From positions 96,094 to 160,093 of the forward strand of contig JABWAT010000006.1 in the NCBI GenBank assembly GCA_013360915.1: DNA of 64,000 nucleotides, in the 5' to 3' direction. Source of the stretch: Bacteroidota bacterium (lineage in GTDB: Bacteria > Bacteroidota > JABWAT01). The notes under the pieces are model-generated. The model searched no databases. It saw only the letters and a program-made list of their open reading frames with translations, and was not told where the DNA came from. The first letter of the stretch is position 1; the number at the start of each line of letters is the position of its first letter. The position numbers and the translations under genes were made by a program. This document shows, piece after piece, positions 45,886 through 55,891 of the stretch.

Positions 45886-46802
45886 GCGTAAATAAAATAA
45901 TCGGGTTTTGAAGTGTCCACGTAATGGTGAAGCACGCCCTCGGTTTGTTTCACCTGTTTGTGGGTGGGCATCACAATGTAGTCGGCTTCCGGGCCAATCA
46001 CGCAGGATTTTCCGGCCAGATACATGGCAGTCAGGGTCTGTTCGAGAAAGTAAGATCCCAGTGTTCCCCGCTCCAGTTCAGTGGCCCACCGTTCCATCTG
46101 GTCCCAGTCAATCGAGCCGCTATCCAGTCCGATAAGTCCGACATTAACCTTTTCGGGAATCCGCTGACCCAGAACTGAAAAAATCCGTTCACTGGTGAAG
46201 CCATAGGAATTCAGTTTGTCGGGAATGTAAAAAGGCCGGTCCGGATTTTTCAGCCAGTCGAATAAAAGGACGGGTGTCCTGAAAAAAAGCATATCTGAAT
46301 CGGCCACCACTTTATATCCGGTGCTTCCTGCATGAACATCAAGTAGTTTTCTGATGTGAGGATAGACCTTTCGCTTGTGATTCAGATAGGGATATTTCGA
46401 TTCAGGTAACACTTTTCTCAGCCGTTCATCGGTGTCGGATTTCCGGTGGATCACCACACCGGGTACCTGAAGGTGAATCACTTTTTCAAGAGAATCATCA
46501 AAACTGCCATCGTCATGGACATGAAACCGGATGGCAACCGGACTGACTTTCTGAAGGGAAACCATGCAGAAAATGGTCTGAAACCAGAATTTTTTTCCCG
46601 TCAGGAAATGGATGGCTGGCGAGTCGGGGGTCAGATCGCCGGGAGCCGTAACGGTCAGGTTCAGAGAGGCCTGCTGCATCTGATTGATTCCGGCCTTCAT
46701 TCGCAGCCAGTTGATCGGTCCGCCCAAATGCATGATTTCACGGAACTGGCTCCGGGGTTTCCGGTAAACTGAATCAACAACGATTTGCATGGTATGGGGC
46801 AT
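45867..46802 (-). CDS. GT8-like nucleotide-sugar transferase (GT-A with DSD)
   Basis: A 311-residue protein. The metal-binding pattern is YKVVADSDMLFFRTP, followed by a region like GT8/glycogenin-type enzymes (VNVGLIGLDSGSIDWDQME, EQTLTAMYLAG). It is one of four such proteins in the block. ATG 46790 is an alternative start four codons on. Donor and acceptor are unknown. Confidence 0.65.
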   Translation of the reverse strand: MPHTMQIVVDSVYRKPRSQFREIMHLGGPINWLRMKAGINQMQQASLNLTVTAPGDLTPDSPAIHFLTGKKFWFQTIFCMVSLQKVSPVAIRFHVHDDGSFDDSLEKVIHLQVPGVVIHRKSDTDERLRKVLPESKYPYLNHKRKVYPHIRKLLDVHAGSTGYKVVADSDMLFFRTPVLLFDWLKNPDRPFYIPDKLNSYGFTSERIFSVLGQRIPEKVNVGLIGLDSGSIDWDQMERWATELERGTLGSYFLEQTLTAMYLAGKSCVIGPEADYIVMPTHKQVKQTEGVLHHYVDTSKPDYFIYAWKKIR

Positions 46803-46949
46803 ATGAGAAACTGCAGACTTTAACAGACGTTGAAATAACTGTGCGGACTGGTTAACGGACTATCACCCGGTTCGGACCAGAACCCCGATGCAGGATGAAC
46901 CGATCAACCGTGCCGGGAAGGGGCTGATAACCTGTAACCCCGGGGTGTT

Positions 46950-48107
46950 TTAATTTCCTGACCGATTCTTCCTTTCCAGATCACCAATCAACACCTGGTT
47001 TATGGTTTCCGGATTGAATTCGGTTTCTGAAAAGCGGATGGATTCCTGTGCAAGCAGATTCCAACGGGTCTCGTCGGTGGTTTGCCTGATTAACTCAGCG
47101 GTTCCATCCTCGTCGAAACGGTCGGTATAAGCCGTGTACCCCGAGTTTTTGCACCAGATACCAATGGCAGAATCGGCAGGGACCTGACAGAGAACCGGCA
47201 GGCCGGTTTGTAAAAACTGAGGGAACTTGCTCGGAAAGTTGGAATCAATCCAGGGCATTCCGGCCACGGTTTCCGGGTAATTGACCAGAAAGGATGAACA
47301 ATGATCGATCATATACTCGCATACAAAACGGGTGGTATTCACCGGCATCACCACAACGGCCTGACTGGCTTCCTGCAGCAGTTGAACATTCCGGGCAACC
47401 GGAGAAAATATGATGAGCTTTCCGTTTAACTTTTCCAGCACTTTCACAAACCGGATGGTGGCTGGTACAATCTGATCGTACAGAGATCCTGCAAAACCAA
47501 CCACGGGTGATGTGCTGAAAGTTGGTTTCCAGACGGCCTTCCGGCTGATCAGTTCCGGCACAGGAAAGACCCGGTGAGTTTTTATTTCGGTTCCAGGGTA
47601 CACCAGTTGATCACTGATGGACCAGATGGCGCTGGCCTGTCCCACAATCCGTTTATTAAAGGCAACCTGCAGTTCATACATGGCAGGATTGCTGGTGTAA
47701 TTCATTTTCTCTGTATTGTCGTGATAGAAAACGTACAATGGTATGCCCAGTTGCTCAGAAAGAAAGGCCGCAAATCCGCTGTAATACTGCCCGTTCAGAT
47801 GCGTGAAAATGGCGGTCGGCTTTGTTTCCAGAATGGCTTTCCGGTAATCGGAAAGCAACATGCGGTAGCGCACCCACCGCAGGATGGAATCGGGACGATA
47901 AGGCAGGTACCACCATTTACGGATGGTGGTGCTGAGTACCTTCCAGGTGCCGGGCAGGTTCTGAGATTTCCACTTGTCGCCGTAAGGAAATACCGTGATG
48001 GAATATCCACGTGCTTCAAGCCAGGTCAGATGACGGTAAATCAGGACTGAACTGGCAATGGTATTGCCGGGAACCGTTTCAGAAACGTATAAAATGGATG
48101 GTTTCAT
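46950..48107 (-). CDS. GT-B glycosyltransferase
   Basis: A 385-residue GT4-like protein. The N-terminus ILYVSETVPGNTIASSVLIYRHL and VVGFAGSLYDQIVPATIRFVK suggest the two Rossmann domains; the donor site has SKFPQFLQTGLPVLC rather than E-x7-E. The 147 bases downstream of it hold nothing recognisable. Four bases separate it from the epimerase-like gene upstream. Confidence 0.78.
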   Translation of the reverse strand: MKPSILYVSETVPGNTIASSVLIYRHLTWLEARGYSITVFPYGDKWKSQNLPGTWKVLSTTIRKWWYLPYRPDSILRWVRYRMLLSDYRKAILETKPTAIFTHLNGQYYSGFAAFLSEQLGIPLYVFYHDNTEKMNYTSNPAMYELQVAFNKRIVGQASAIWSISDQLVYPGTEIKTHRVFPVPELISRKAVWKPTFSTSPVVGFAGSLYDQIVPATIRFVKVLEKLNGKLIIFSPVARNVQLLQEASQAVVVMPVNTTRFVCEYMIDHCSSFLVNYPETVAGMPWIDSNFPSKFPQFLQTGLPVLCQVPADSAIGIWCKNSGYTAYTDRFDEDGTAELIRQTTDETRWNLLAQESIRFSETEFNPETINQVLIGDLERKNRSGN

Positions 48108-48111
48108 TCAG

Positions 48112-49191
48112 TCAGGGACAGTTGGTTACCTGTACACGGCTGGTCAGTCCGTCATGAAGTTCATTCATGATATCCATGAGACCATATTTCCAGGTCCAGG
48201 CAGGATAGTGCGATTTGAATTTGTTCACATCGCTGATATACCAGATATGATCACCAATCCGGTTGGTTTCAGAATAGGTGATATTCATTTTATTTCCCGA
48301 AACCAGTTCGCAGGCCTCAATTCCCTCGATCATGGAACAATTCGAGTACCGGCCACCGCCGGCATTATACACTTCTCCAAACCGGGGATTCTGATAGAAA
48401 TGCCAGAACATGTTCACCAGATCCCAGCTGTGGATGTTATCACGTACCTGTTTCCCTTTGTAACCGAAAATGGTATAGGGTGTTTTGGTGATGGCGCATT
48501 TCATCAGATAAGCCAGGAATCCGTGCAACTGAGCGCCCGAATGATTGGGTCCGGTCAGACACCCACCCCTGAAAATACCGGTCTTCATATTGAAATATTT
48601 TCCGTACTCCTGAACCAGAACATCAGCCGCCACTTTAGAGGCACCAAACAGTGAGTGTTTGCTCTGATCGATGGTCATGTTTTCATCGATTCCATCTTTG
48701 AAATACGGATGGCTCTGATCAATTTCCCAGCGTTTTTCGAGTTCAACCAAGGGCAGAAAATTCGGGGTATCGCCATAGACCTTATTGGTCGAGGTAAAAA
48801 TGAAGACTGCTTCCGGACTGTGAATGCGGGTCAGTTCGAGCAGGTTCAGTGTCCCGGTGGCGTTAACAGAGAAATCGGTGAGCGGTTCGCGGGCGGCCCA
48901 GTCATGCGAGGGTTGAGCCGCTGTATGCACCACCAGCCGGATATCCCGGCCATACTTGCCGAACACTTTTTCCAATTGGGAGTAATCACGAATGTCGGCC
49001 TGCACATGTTCGTAATTGGGATACGCTTTTTGCAATGCATTCACATTCCAATCGGTGGATGATTCCGGACCAAAGAAATAGGCGCGCATGTTGTTATCCA
49101 CACCAATGACTTTGTCGAATTTATCATGGAAAAACCGCACCGATTCGCTTCCGATAAGACCACCTGAACCGGTGATGATGACGACCGACAT
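48112..49191 (-). CDS. CDP-paratose 2-epimerase-like extended SDR
   Basis: A 359-residue NAD-dependent sugar-nucleotide enzyme. The Rossmann motif is TGSGGLIGS (7-15); [31 protein letters not shown] and [16 protein letters not shown] match the CDP-paratose/tyvelose 2-epimerase-like subfamily. The usual catalytic YxxxK reads FGASK (Phe182, Lys186), so Tyr is replaced by Phe; I recall the same in relatives, which argues for a different chemistry. It is the only sugar-nucleotide remodelling enzyme in the block. AAACAT-type leader with no clear ribosome site. Confidence 0.78.
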   Translation of the reverse strand: MSVVIITGSGGLIGSESVRFFHDKFDKVIGVDNNMRAYFFGPESSTDWNVNALQKAYPNYEHVQADIRDYSQLEKVFGKYGRDIRLVVHTAAQPSHDWAAREPLTDFSVNATGTLNLLELTRIHSPEAVFIFTSTNKVYGDTPNFLPLVELEKRWEIDQSHPYFKDGIDENMTIDQSKHSLFGASKVAADVLVQEYGKYFNMKTGIFRGGCLTGPNHSGAQLHGFLAYLMKCAITKTPYTIFGYKGKQVRDNIHSWDLVNMFWHFYQNPRFGEVYNAGGGRYSNCSMIEGIEACELVSGNKMNITYSETNRIGDHIWYISDVNKFKSHYPAWTWKYGLMDIMNELHDGLTSRVQVTNCP

Positions 49192-49277
49192 GTTTCTGAC
49201 TCCTGATTATGTTGGTGGCACAGGAAAAGTTCCTGGCCCTTCTTTCCCGGTGACCGTTGGCCGGTACCTGGTTTGTG

Positions 49278-50264
49278 TTATTTTCTTTTGAAATTCAAGA
49301 TGGTTTTGCTGTAGATCAATACCAACCAGCGCTTTAACTTTTTTTCCATCCGTCCTTTTAGTGACCAATGATGAGAAAAGTCTGACCGAACGTGCCCCCC
49401 GTCGGGGAACAGAATATCGTACCAGTTTCTCGATCCGCCATTGAAATGAACTGCAACAGGAATGGTGCTCTGATACATGATCTGCCCGTTGCTGACCGAT
49501 ATATCTTCTGCATAGATATCGCCCAAATGCACCACATGTCCGGAATTAAGCAGGTTGAGCGGATATCCGAAAAAGGAAGTCAAAATATTTACCGAAGGCT
49601 GATCACTGTAAAACCTGATAAATTGATTCGAGGCCAGAACCAGATTCAGCAAACAGAACCGGTGAAAATCTCTGCCAGTCCCTCCGAAGAGTCCCGTGCA
49701 AAGATTCAGGGATCCATCCATGGTGGCTTCATATTGTTTCTGATCGCTCAGACCACCGAATTGGGTGTGCCGGATCCACTGACTCAGATAGCCGTTTTTC
49801 CCGATGGGCTGGTTTTCCGGACCGATAAATATGCCCGGTCCGTTCATGGCATCAAACAAAGCCTGCACCGGGGCCTGGATCAGAATATCAGAATCCATGT
49901 AGCAAATCCGGTTGTAATCGGGATACCGTTTCGAAATCAGGGCTGTGTAAACAAATTTATGCGGATACCGTTGAGTGGCCGAGGGAAGCTGATCGATGGT
50001 TTCACGAAGAATATCATTTTCCTGCAGCAATCCGACGTATGGAATGACCGTCACCTGCAGATCTTTAAAAAAAACCGTCGAGTCCTCAGTAAATGAGGGT
50101 TGATCGGAAGCCTTGCCGGGTTGATCCCACGTGCCTGCAACATCGTTGTCGCAAATGATGATATCGCCGGTAAATTCACCTTCATGCCGGAGCGACCAGA
50201 CAAACCGTCTGAGCAGGAGGTCGTACCGGCTGTTCCCGGATGTAATGATAAGATCTTTAGGCAT
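49278..50264 (-). CDS. GT8-like nucleotide-sugar transferase
   Basis: A 328-residue protein with a DxD motif in RICYMDSDILIQAPVQALF. LNLCTGLFGG and DQPSVNILTSFFGYPLN resemble acceptor-side motifs of GT8-like proteins. It overlaps the next GT8-like gene by 8 bases, so the two probably act on the same glycan. Confidence 0.62.
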   Translation of the reverse strand: MPKDLIITSGNSRYDLLLRRFVWSLRHEGEFTGDIIICDNDVAGTWDQPGKASDQPSFTEDSTVFFKDLQVTVIPYVGLLQENDILRETIDQLPSATQRYPHKFVYTALISKRYPDYNRICYMDSDILIQAPVQALFDAMNGPGIFIGPENQPIGKNGYLSQWIRHTQFGGLSDQKQYEATMDGSLNLCTGLFGGTGRDFHRFCLLNLVLASNQFIRFYSDQPSVNILTSFFGYPLNLLNSGHVVHLGDIYAEDISVSNGQIMYQSTIPVAVHFNGGSRNWYDILFPDGGHVRSDFSHHWSLKGRMEKKLKRWLVLIYSKTILNFKRK

Positions 50265-51306
50265 AGTTTGAATACCGGAAACGGCTCAGTAACCGGTTCA
50301 GCAAAGTGGTGGGAATGAGTTTCTTGATCCAGTGAACCACCCGAAGAACCGGGTATTTCGACAGCTTGGCCTGGTATTGTGCTTCTGCGTGCCGGTTTCG
50401 GTTGATCACGTACCAGGGGGTGAAGGCCCGGTAGGTGGACCAGCCGTTTGCTATCAGTTTTTCCCGGTAATCTGCAAACAGTTTCACAAGAACAGGATTG
50501 TCACTGATGCGGAACCGTGTGGATCCTTTGCTGACTTTTTCTCCGCCATCCATCACAAAACCACTGAAATGGTAATGAATCAACGGAAACGTTTCATTGA
50601 CCCTGATCTGCTGCCCGTGAAAACTTAACCGGTTCTGATGCAGGTTCCAGAAAGCCAGATTCACACCGGGATGTTTTTCGATCCGGACACCGTTAAAAAA
50701 CAGGGGTGCCAGATTCATGTACAGCTGATCGGTGAAAAATCCGTTAACCAGGTCAATTTTACAATGATCCACCATTCGTTCAGCCCACCAGGTTAGTAAC
50801 TGATCCGCATCGCCGGAACGGTGTAAGGCCAGAAAACCCAGGTTGTAAATCCCGTGATTCAGAACCAGATTTTCGTCGGGGTATAATCCATCCAGCGGAA
50901 TGGGTTGTGAAATATGGGGAGTCAGAACAATCAGATCGGTCCCGCCGGCTGGCAACACCGCATCCAGACGGTTATACACATAGGTATCCGGATCGAGATA
51001 CACCACCACATCGGCCGATGGGTTGGTTTTGAAAAGGTGCTGAAAATAAAAAGGTTTGACCGAGGTATTCAGTTCGATAATGTTGTAATTCAGCTGCATC
51101 CGGTCAAAGCCGCCGATTCCAAGTTCTTCTACGGGAATTACCAAGCCGGGAAAGGCCGAATAATCAATGGCAGATTCCGGATGGTCCACCAGACCGGTGA
51201 CGAAGGTCCAGTCGGGATGCTGCGCCAGCACCGACTCGCCCAGGGTTTTTGCCATGGCCAGGTAGTTGTTCGAGCAGAGTGTGAAGGCAATGGTTGTTGG
51301 CGTCAT
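50257..51306 (-). CDS. GT8-like nucleotide-sugar transferase
   Basis: A 349-residue GT-A protein. The start TIAFTLCSNNYLAMAKTLG is typical of a bacterial glycosyltransferase group; the metal site is VVVYLDPDTYVYNRL and GIYNLGFLALHRS is the conserved middle segment, with HYHFSGF near the C-terminus. It overlaps the neighbouring 49278-50264 gene by 8 bases. Donor unknown. Confidence 0.72.
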   Translation of the reverse strand: MTPTTIAFTLCSNNYLAMAKTLGESVLAQHPDWTFVTGLVDHPESAIDYSAFPGLVIPVEELGIGGFDRMQLNYNIIELNTSVKPFYFQHLFKTNPSADVVVYLDPDTYVYNRLDAVLPAGGTDLIVLTPHISQPIPLDGLYPDENLVLNHGIYNLGFLALHRSGDADQLLTWWAERMVDHCKIDLVNGFFTDQLYMNLAPLFFNGVRIEKHPGVNLAFWNLHQNRLSFHGQQIRVNETFPLIHYHFSGFVMDGGEKVSKGSTRFRISDNPVLVKLFADYREKLIANGWSTYRAFTPWYVINRNRHAEAQYQAKLSKYPVLRVVHWIKKLIPTTLLNRLLSRFRYSNYA

Positions 51307-51406
51307 GTATAAAACGGATCCGACTGATTTAGATAGTGGTCAAAACTGATCAGGCAGATTGCCTGACTGTTCGTTTGGGTTCGGGTTTACAAAGAAACCG
51401 ATTGTT

Positions 51407-52588
51407 TTAATGGCCGGATGGTTCAGTCAGTGCCTCTTTAATCTCTGGATTGAGGTTTTTTTCTATGTAATTCATCAATGTGCCGGTTATGGCAGCCATG
51501 TCGAAATGCCTGGTACATTCCAAAGCAAGCGCAGACTGTTGTTCTATCAGACCTGGTTCAGACAGATAGGACCGGACTGCCTGCAAAAATGCAACTTCAT
51601 CGATGCCCTGGTCAGTAACGGGTATCACATTACCTGCCGTTTTTCCGTCAATGGTGATCATATCCTCTATAGACCCCATGTTGGTGGCCAGGACCGGTTT
51701 ACCAGCAAACAGGTATTCGATCACTGTGTTGGGCTGGCTTTCAGCCGTATAGGTCGAAAGAAGAATGCCCACGTGAAGGGTGTCGAGCACCGGCCTGGGA
51801 TTGACCTGGAATCCGTAGAACCGGATGGATTCACTTTCCAGATTTTTAAACCGTTCGTAGTCAGGACCATCGCCGACCATGTGCAGTTCCAGACGCCCGG
51901 GGTATTCCCTGCTTAAGTCGGAAAAAAGCCGGATCGTGGTTTCCCATCCTTTGCCTTCAATGGCCCGGCTGATGACACCCAGTCTGAGCGGACTTCCTGG
52001 CTGATACTTTGTTAACTGACTGGCTCGGGTACCGTTATACCCATAAAACAGTTTCAGTTGCCTGCTGGCAGGAAAACCGAGTTCAGATAAAGTCCTCAGG
52101 TGATTCCGGCTGGTATATATCACGGCATTTAACCGGCGGATGATGGATGGTATCTGACTGAAGATGACATCGGGTTTTTCCATTTCCATTTCGTAGTGTC
52201 CGTGGAAAAACGATACAATCGAGGTGTTGGCCGGTGCCCATTTGGTCAGGCAACTGTCAGAATAGTGAGAATGAGAAAGCACAGTCCGGATGTCATGTTT
52301 CCGGAAGAGCCATCTCAGCTGAATGTATTTCACGATGGGAAAGGTTACCCGGTAAAACCGGTTTCTGAAAATCCAGCGGTCGAATGAGAATAATTGATAG
52401 CTGCTGATGGCGGCATTCAGCAGGTTTTTCATGCCCTTCTTATGGGTTCTCTCGGGCAATAACTCGATAAATACCACACGGTACCGGTCAGAAAGGGCAT
52501 TGGCTAACCGGATGGCATAGGCTTCGGCCCCTCCATCATGGTAGCTGTCAATGGTGACGCAGAGAGATTGTTTACGGTTGGTTTTCAT
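51407..52588 (-). CDS. GT4-family glycosyltransferase
   Basis: A 393-residue GT-B enzyme. SYHDGGAEAYAIRLAN carries the N-terminal glycine loop; the donor domain has LGVISRAIEGKGWETTIRLF and ESQPNTVIEYLFAGKPVL (E-x7-E). The 100-base gap downstream of the previous gene is unremarkable. Donor unknown. Confidence 0.86.
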   Translation of the reverse strand: MKTNRKQSLCVTIDSYHDGGAEAYAIRLANALSDRYRVVFIELLPERTHKKGMKNLLNAAISSYQLFSFDRWIFRNRFYRVTFPIVKYIQLRWLFRKHDIRTVLSHSHYSDSCLTKWAPANTSIVSFFHGHYEMEMEKPDVIFSQIPSIIRRLNAVIYTSRNHLRTLSELGFPASRQLKLFYGYNGTRASQLTKYQPGSPLRLGVISRAIEGKGWETTIRLFSDLSREYPGRLELHMVGDGPDYERFKNLESESIRFYGFQVNPRPVLDTLHVGILLSTYTAESQPNTVIEYLFAGKPVLATNMGSIEDMITIDGKTAGNVIPVTDQGIDEVAFLQAVRSYLSEPGLIEQQSALALECTRHFDMAAITGTLMNYIEKNLNPEIKEALTEPSGH

Positions 52589-52603
52589 GAAAATCAGTCA
52601 GGA

Positions 52604-53545
52604 TCAGTCTGGGGTGGAATCTGACCGGTGAAAGCCGGCTTTTTTTCTGAGATGTAACAGGAAAGAGGAAATTACGAAGGACAACCGATCCCAGATCGAT
52701 TGAAGTCGCTTCCCCTGCAGCCAGTTCCAGTCATGCGGGGTCAGATATGGTTTTCTGGTCAGATAGCGGCCATACCATTCATCAAGGAAGGGAATACGGG
52801 TTCTCCATGGATGGCGTGCGCGCACCAACTGTCTGATGGCTTTGTCGCTGAATGGTTCTCCGTTCAGTACCCTGATGACATAATCATCAAAATTGGTAAC
52901 CGGTTTTGTACGGTAAGAGGAATAGTAGTGAAGGATAATGCCATTGGCGGCCGTTTGGTTTCTGGTAAGGAATTGTGCGTTATAACGGTCATCCATGAAA
53001 AGGATGTTTGCGTCAACCTCATTGATGGCGGCGTTAAATGAAGGCTGATCCCTGTAGATCTGAAGCGAACAAACCAAACCGGCATTCAGGTAAATATCAC
53101 GGTGGATGGTGACATTCATCCGGTTCAGGATGTCCTGATCCTCGGGCGAAATCTGTTTTCGCTTTAAATCCTGACTGTGATTCCTTACACCTGCCAGATC
53201 ACAATCTCCACCCGGTATGCCATCAATCGGGCCGCGGATCACGGTGTCGTTGTCAATGTAAAGCAGATCACCTTCCGGAACCAGGTACCGCATGATAATT
53301 TTCAGGTACCGGCTGTTCATCATATCATCCTGATATGGCGTTTCAACCGGCATAACCTCATCGGGAAGGTTCAGAACCGGATCAGAGCCTGCTAACAAAG
53401 ACCGATGTGTTTTCGGATCAACCAGCAAAACCACTTTCAGGTGCGGATTGGTCAGGCGAAGGGTGGAAATCGATACACGGGTGCAAATAGAAAAGTAGGA
53501 GCCGGCAGGTCCGCACAATACATAACCAATGGTGGGATGATTCAT
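52604..53545 (-). CDS. GT8-like nucleotide-sugar transferase
   Basis: A 313-residue GT-A protein from ATG 53545 (MNHPTIGYVLCG); a GTG at 53599 would add 18 residues of no evident conservation. The metal site is DLLYIDNDTVIRGPIDG, and DIYLNAGLVCSLQIYRD matches the substrate-binding segment of GT8-like enzymes. Fourth of its kind in the block. It lies 15 bases from the GT4 gene downstream. Confidence 0.7.
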   Translation of the reverse strand: MNHPTIGYVLCGPAGSYFSICTRVSISTLRLTNPHLKVVLLVDPKTHRSLLAGSDPVLNLPDEVMPVETPYQDDMMNSRYLKIIMRYLVPEGDLLYIDNDTVIRGPIDGIPGGDCDLAGVRNHSQDLKRKQISPEDQDILNRMNVTIHRDIYLNAGLVCSLQIYRDQPSFNAAINEVDANILFMDDRYNAQFLTRNQTAANGIILHYYSSYRTKPVTNFDDYVIRVLNGEPFSDKAIRQLVRARHPWRTRIPFLDEWYGRYLTRKPYLTPHDWNWLQGKRLQSIWDRLSFVISSFLLHLRKKAGFHRSDSTPD

Positions 53546-53663
53546 GTCCGTTGTTCCGGAAGTCGGCTGTATCCAGAGCGTGGGTTGAGTGGACACCACA
53601 CAAGCAGCCCGGAAGTCGAATGGCTTCTGATTATCATGTTAGTCGGAAACGGACAAACGTCCT

Positions 53664-54641
53664 TTATGGCTGATTTCCGGAGAAAAATGAACGTAAAAAT
53701 TTATGTTGTACTCTAAGGTACCAGTAAAATGGGGTCCAAATCAAACCGGAAGCCAGAAACATCCACCGGAACTGACCCGTCAGGGAAGGGACCTGATACC
53801 CGGGCGGGACCCAGTAAAAGGCAAGGGCCAGCTGGTACCAATCGCGGGTTTTCTGCAGAAAACGACGATTACCGGTCCCATAGCGATGGCTGATTTCGCA
53901 GACGATGGCCAGCTCTTCGTTATGAGCTTTTAATCTGGAATCCAGATCTGCCTTGCTTCGGGTGGTTGAACTGTGAAATCTGAAATAAGATTGGAGCGAA
54001 TCGATAAACCCGAAAGAGGTATCAGCCAGTACCAGGCACCAGAAGTACCAATCTCCTTTAAACCGGAATCCGGGAAGAGTGGATATCAGTTCCCGGTACT
54101 TGGTTCTGAAAACCACACAACTCGCATTGGGAATGGAGTTGAAATGGTTCATGCAGGTAACCACTTCTTCATGGCCGCTGCAGCAATAGGTCCGGTTCCA
54201 CCGGCCGGGTGGGCCATACAATTCCTGATACATCAGACCATCATGCTTGACTGCCCCTTCCACAGATACCACCTGGTAACGGGTCATGACCACTCCTGCC
54301 TGCGGATGCTCCGCCACAAAGGACATCACCGTTTCCAGAAAGGTGGGTTCCGCCCAGTCATCGCTCTCGGCGATCCAGATCCAGTTGCCGGTGGCAAGCG
54401 ATGTTCCCCTTTTCCATTGATGAAAGGTGGACCCACTGTTGGTGGTGTTTATAATCAATTGACTGACTTTTGGGTGGTTGCGAAAGCGATTCAGGATTTC
54501 GTGGCTGCTGTCAGTGGAAGCATCATCGAGCAGAATGACTTCAAAGTCCTGGTAGGTTTGTGAGAGAACCGATTCGATGCGCTGAACAAGGAAATCCGCA
54601 TGATTGTAATTGGGAATAATCACCGACACCTGAGGGGTCAA
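53664..54641 (-). CDS. GT2-family glycosyltransferase
   Basis: A 325-residue GT-A enzyme. VSVIIPNYNHADFLVQRIES opens the domain (DDASTDSS follows) and the acidic metal-binding motif is WIAESDDWAEPTFLE. The start is TTG 54641, overlapping the upstream GT4 stop as TTGA and preceded by GGAGG with a 6-base spacer, good evidence that TTG is used here. Confidence 0.88.
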   Translation of the reverse strand: MTPQVSVIIPNYNHADFLVQRIESVLSQTYQDFEVILLDDASTDSSHEILNRFRNHPKVSQLIINTTNSGSTFHQWKRGTSLATGNWIWIAESDDWAEPTFLETVMSFVAEHPQAGVVMTRYQVVSVEGAVKHDGLMYQELYGPPGRWNRTYCCSGHEEVVTCMNHFNSIPNASCVVFRTKYRELISTLPGFRFKGDWYFWCLVLADTSFGFIDSLQSYFRFHSSTTRSKADLDSRLKAHNEELAIVCEISHRYGTGNRRFLQKTRDWYQLALAFYWVPPGYQVPSLTGQFRWMFLASGLIWTPFYWYLRVQHKFLRSFFSGNQP

Positions 54642-55765
54642 TCGGAACCTCCGAAAACAGCATATAACTGTGGTGAAATCTGATCAGGGGTAAAGGCACT
54701 GAAGGCCTTCCGGCTATAGTCCCCGTGCTGTTCTGCCAGAGCAGGGTTTCTGAAATAGGCAGCAATGGCATCGGCAGCCTTTTCAATGTTCAGATACGGG
54801 ACGACCACACCTCCCTCGTTGCCGGTTATTTCGGCAATTCCGGTTGCACCTTCAAAAAGGATGATCGGTTTTCCCATAAGCCCCACTTCAATACAAACCA
54901 GCGGAAAGGGATCTTCCCTTGAAGGAAGAAAAAAGACCGAAAATTGCTGATAAAGTGGCATGGGGTCGGCCACCGGGCCTAAAAACCGGATGGTGGATTC
55001 CAGATTCAGTTTTCTGATGTCTGCTTCCAGTATCAATTGCTGATCGGGGGTTATAAATCCGGTCCACCAGAATTCGGCCTCAACATCAGGGTGGTGCGCT
55101 TTCAGATACCGGGCGACCTGCAGCATCACGTCATCACCCTTCCGCCAGTGAACCACCCCGGAACACCCGACTACAAACCGGTTACCTGGTTGTCTGGTTG
55201 GCGGCGTCAGCCCGGTTTCTGACATTTCATACACGACCTTTAACTGCTGGTCGGTGGCGTTAAACCGATCGGTCAGACATTGCCTTACCAGCTGACTGGC
55301 GGCAACCAACCAGTCGACCGAGGGAACCTGGCGGGCAAAACCAGGAGCAAACAACCCGATAATGGTTTCCAGTTCGTGAACGTGGATGAGCAATCTGGCT
55401 CCGGTTGCCTGTTTAATCTCAATCCCAAGATCAGTGGTCAGCACTGAATTACCATAAATGATCTGATATCCGGCAGAAGCAAGCTTCTTGACCATTCTTT
55501 TGGTGGCGAGCCGACCGGTATCAATTCCTGCAAGCGAGGCAAGCCGGGCGATAAGACGGTTCAGACGGCCCGGGCGCTGTATCTGATTCCAGATAATCAG
55601 GTTTCCGACCAGAGGCCTGATTTCCCCGATCAGCGGTCCGCCCTGCAAGGCAACAAGGTCGGCCTCCCATTCCGGATGGTGTTGTTTCAGCCACCGGATA
55701 AACAGAAACAGCACCCGGGGTGCTCCTGTACGGGAAAGCTCATGGGCGATAAAGAGGATTTTCAT
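54638..55765 (-). CDS. GT4-family glycosyltransferase
   Basis: A 375-residue GT-B enzyme. ILFIAHELSRTGAPRVLF opens the N-domain, FVVGCSGVVHWRKGDDVML the donor domain, and EDPFPLVCIEVGLMGKPI carries the nucleotide-binding acidic motif. The 126 bases upstream contain a direct repeat ATTTAAAGAT (55807-55829), after which the sequence becomes AT-rich. Donor unknown. Confidence 0.87.
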   Translation of the reverse strand: MKILFIAHELSRTGAPRVLFLFIRWLKQHHPEWEADLVALQGGPLIGEIRPLVGNLIIWNQIQRPGRLNRLIARLASLAGIDTGRLATKRMVKKLASAGYQIIYGNSVLTTDLGIEIKQATGARLLIHVHELETIIGLFAPGFARQVPSVDWLVAASQLVRQCLTDRFNATDQQLKVVYEMSETGLTPPTRQPGNRFVVGCSGVVHWRKGDDVMLQVARYLKAHHPDVEAEFWWTGFITPDQQLILEADIRKLNLESTIRFLGPVADPMPLYQQFSVFFLPSREDPFPLVCIEVGLMGKPIILFEGATGIAEITGNEGGVVVPYLNIEKAADAIAAYFRNPALAEQHGDYSRKAFSAFTPDQISPQLYAVFGGSD

Positions 55766-55891
55766 TGGAAAAATCTGAAAACCGGTTTGGTAGAAACAAT
55801 AAAACTATTTAAAGATGACATTTAAAGATCTCAGAAATGGTAAGATCAGAATTAAGAAAAGGCGACCAACTGAATTCTGGTGATTTTTTTA

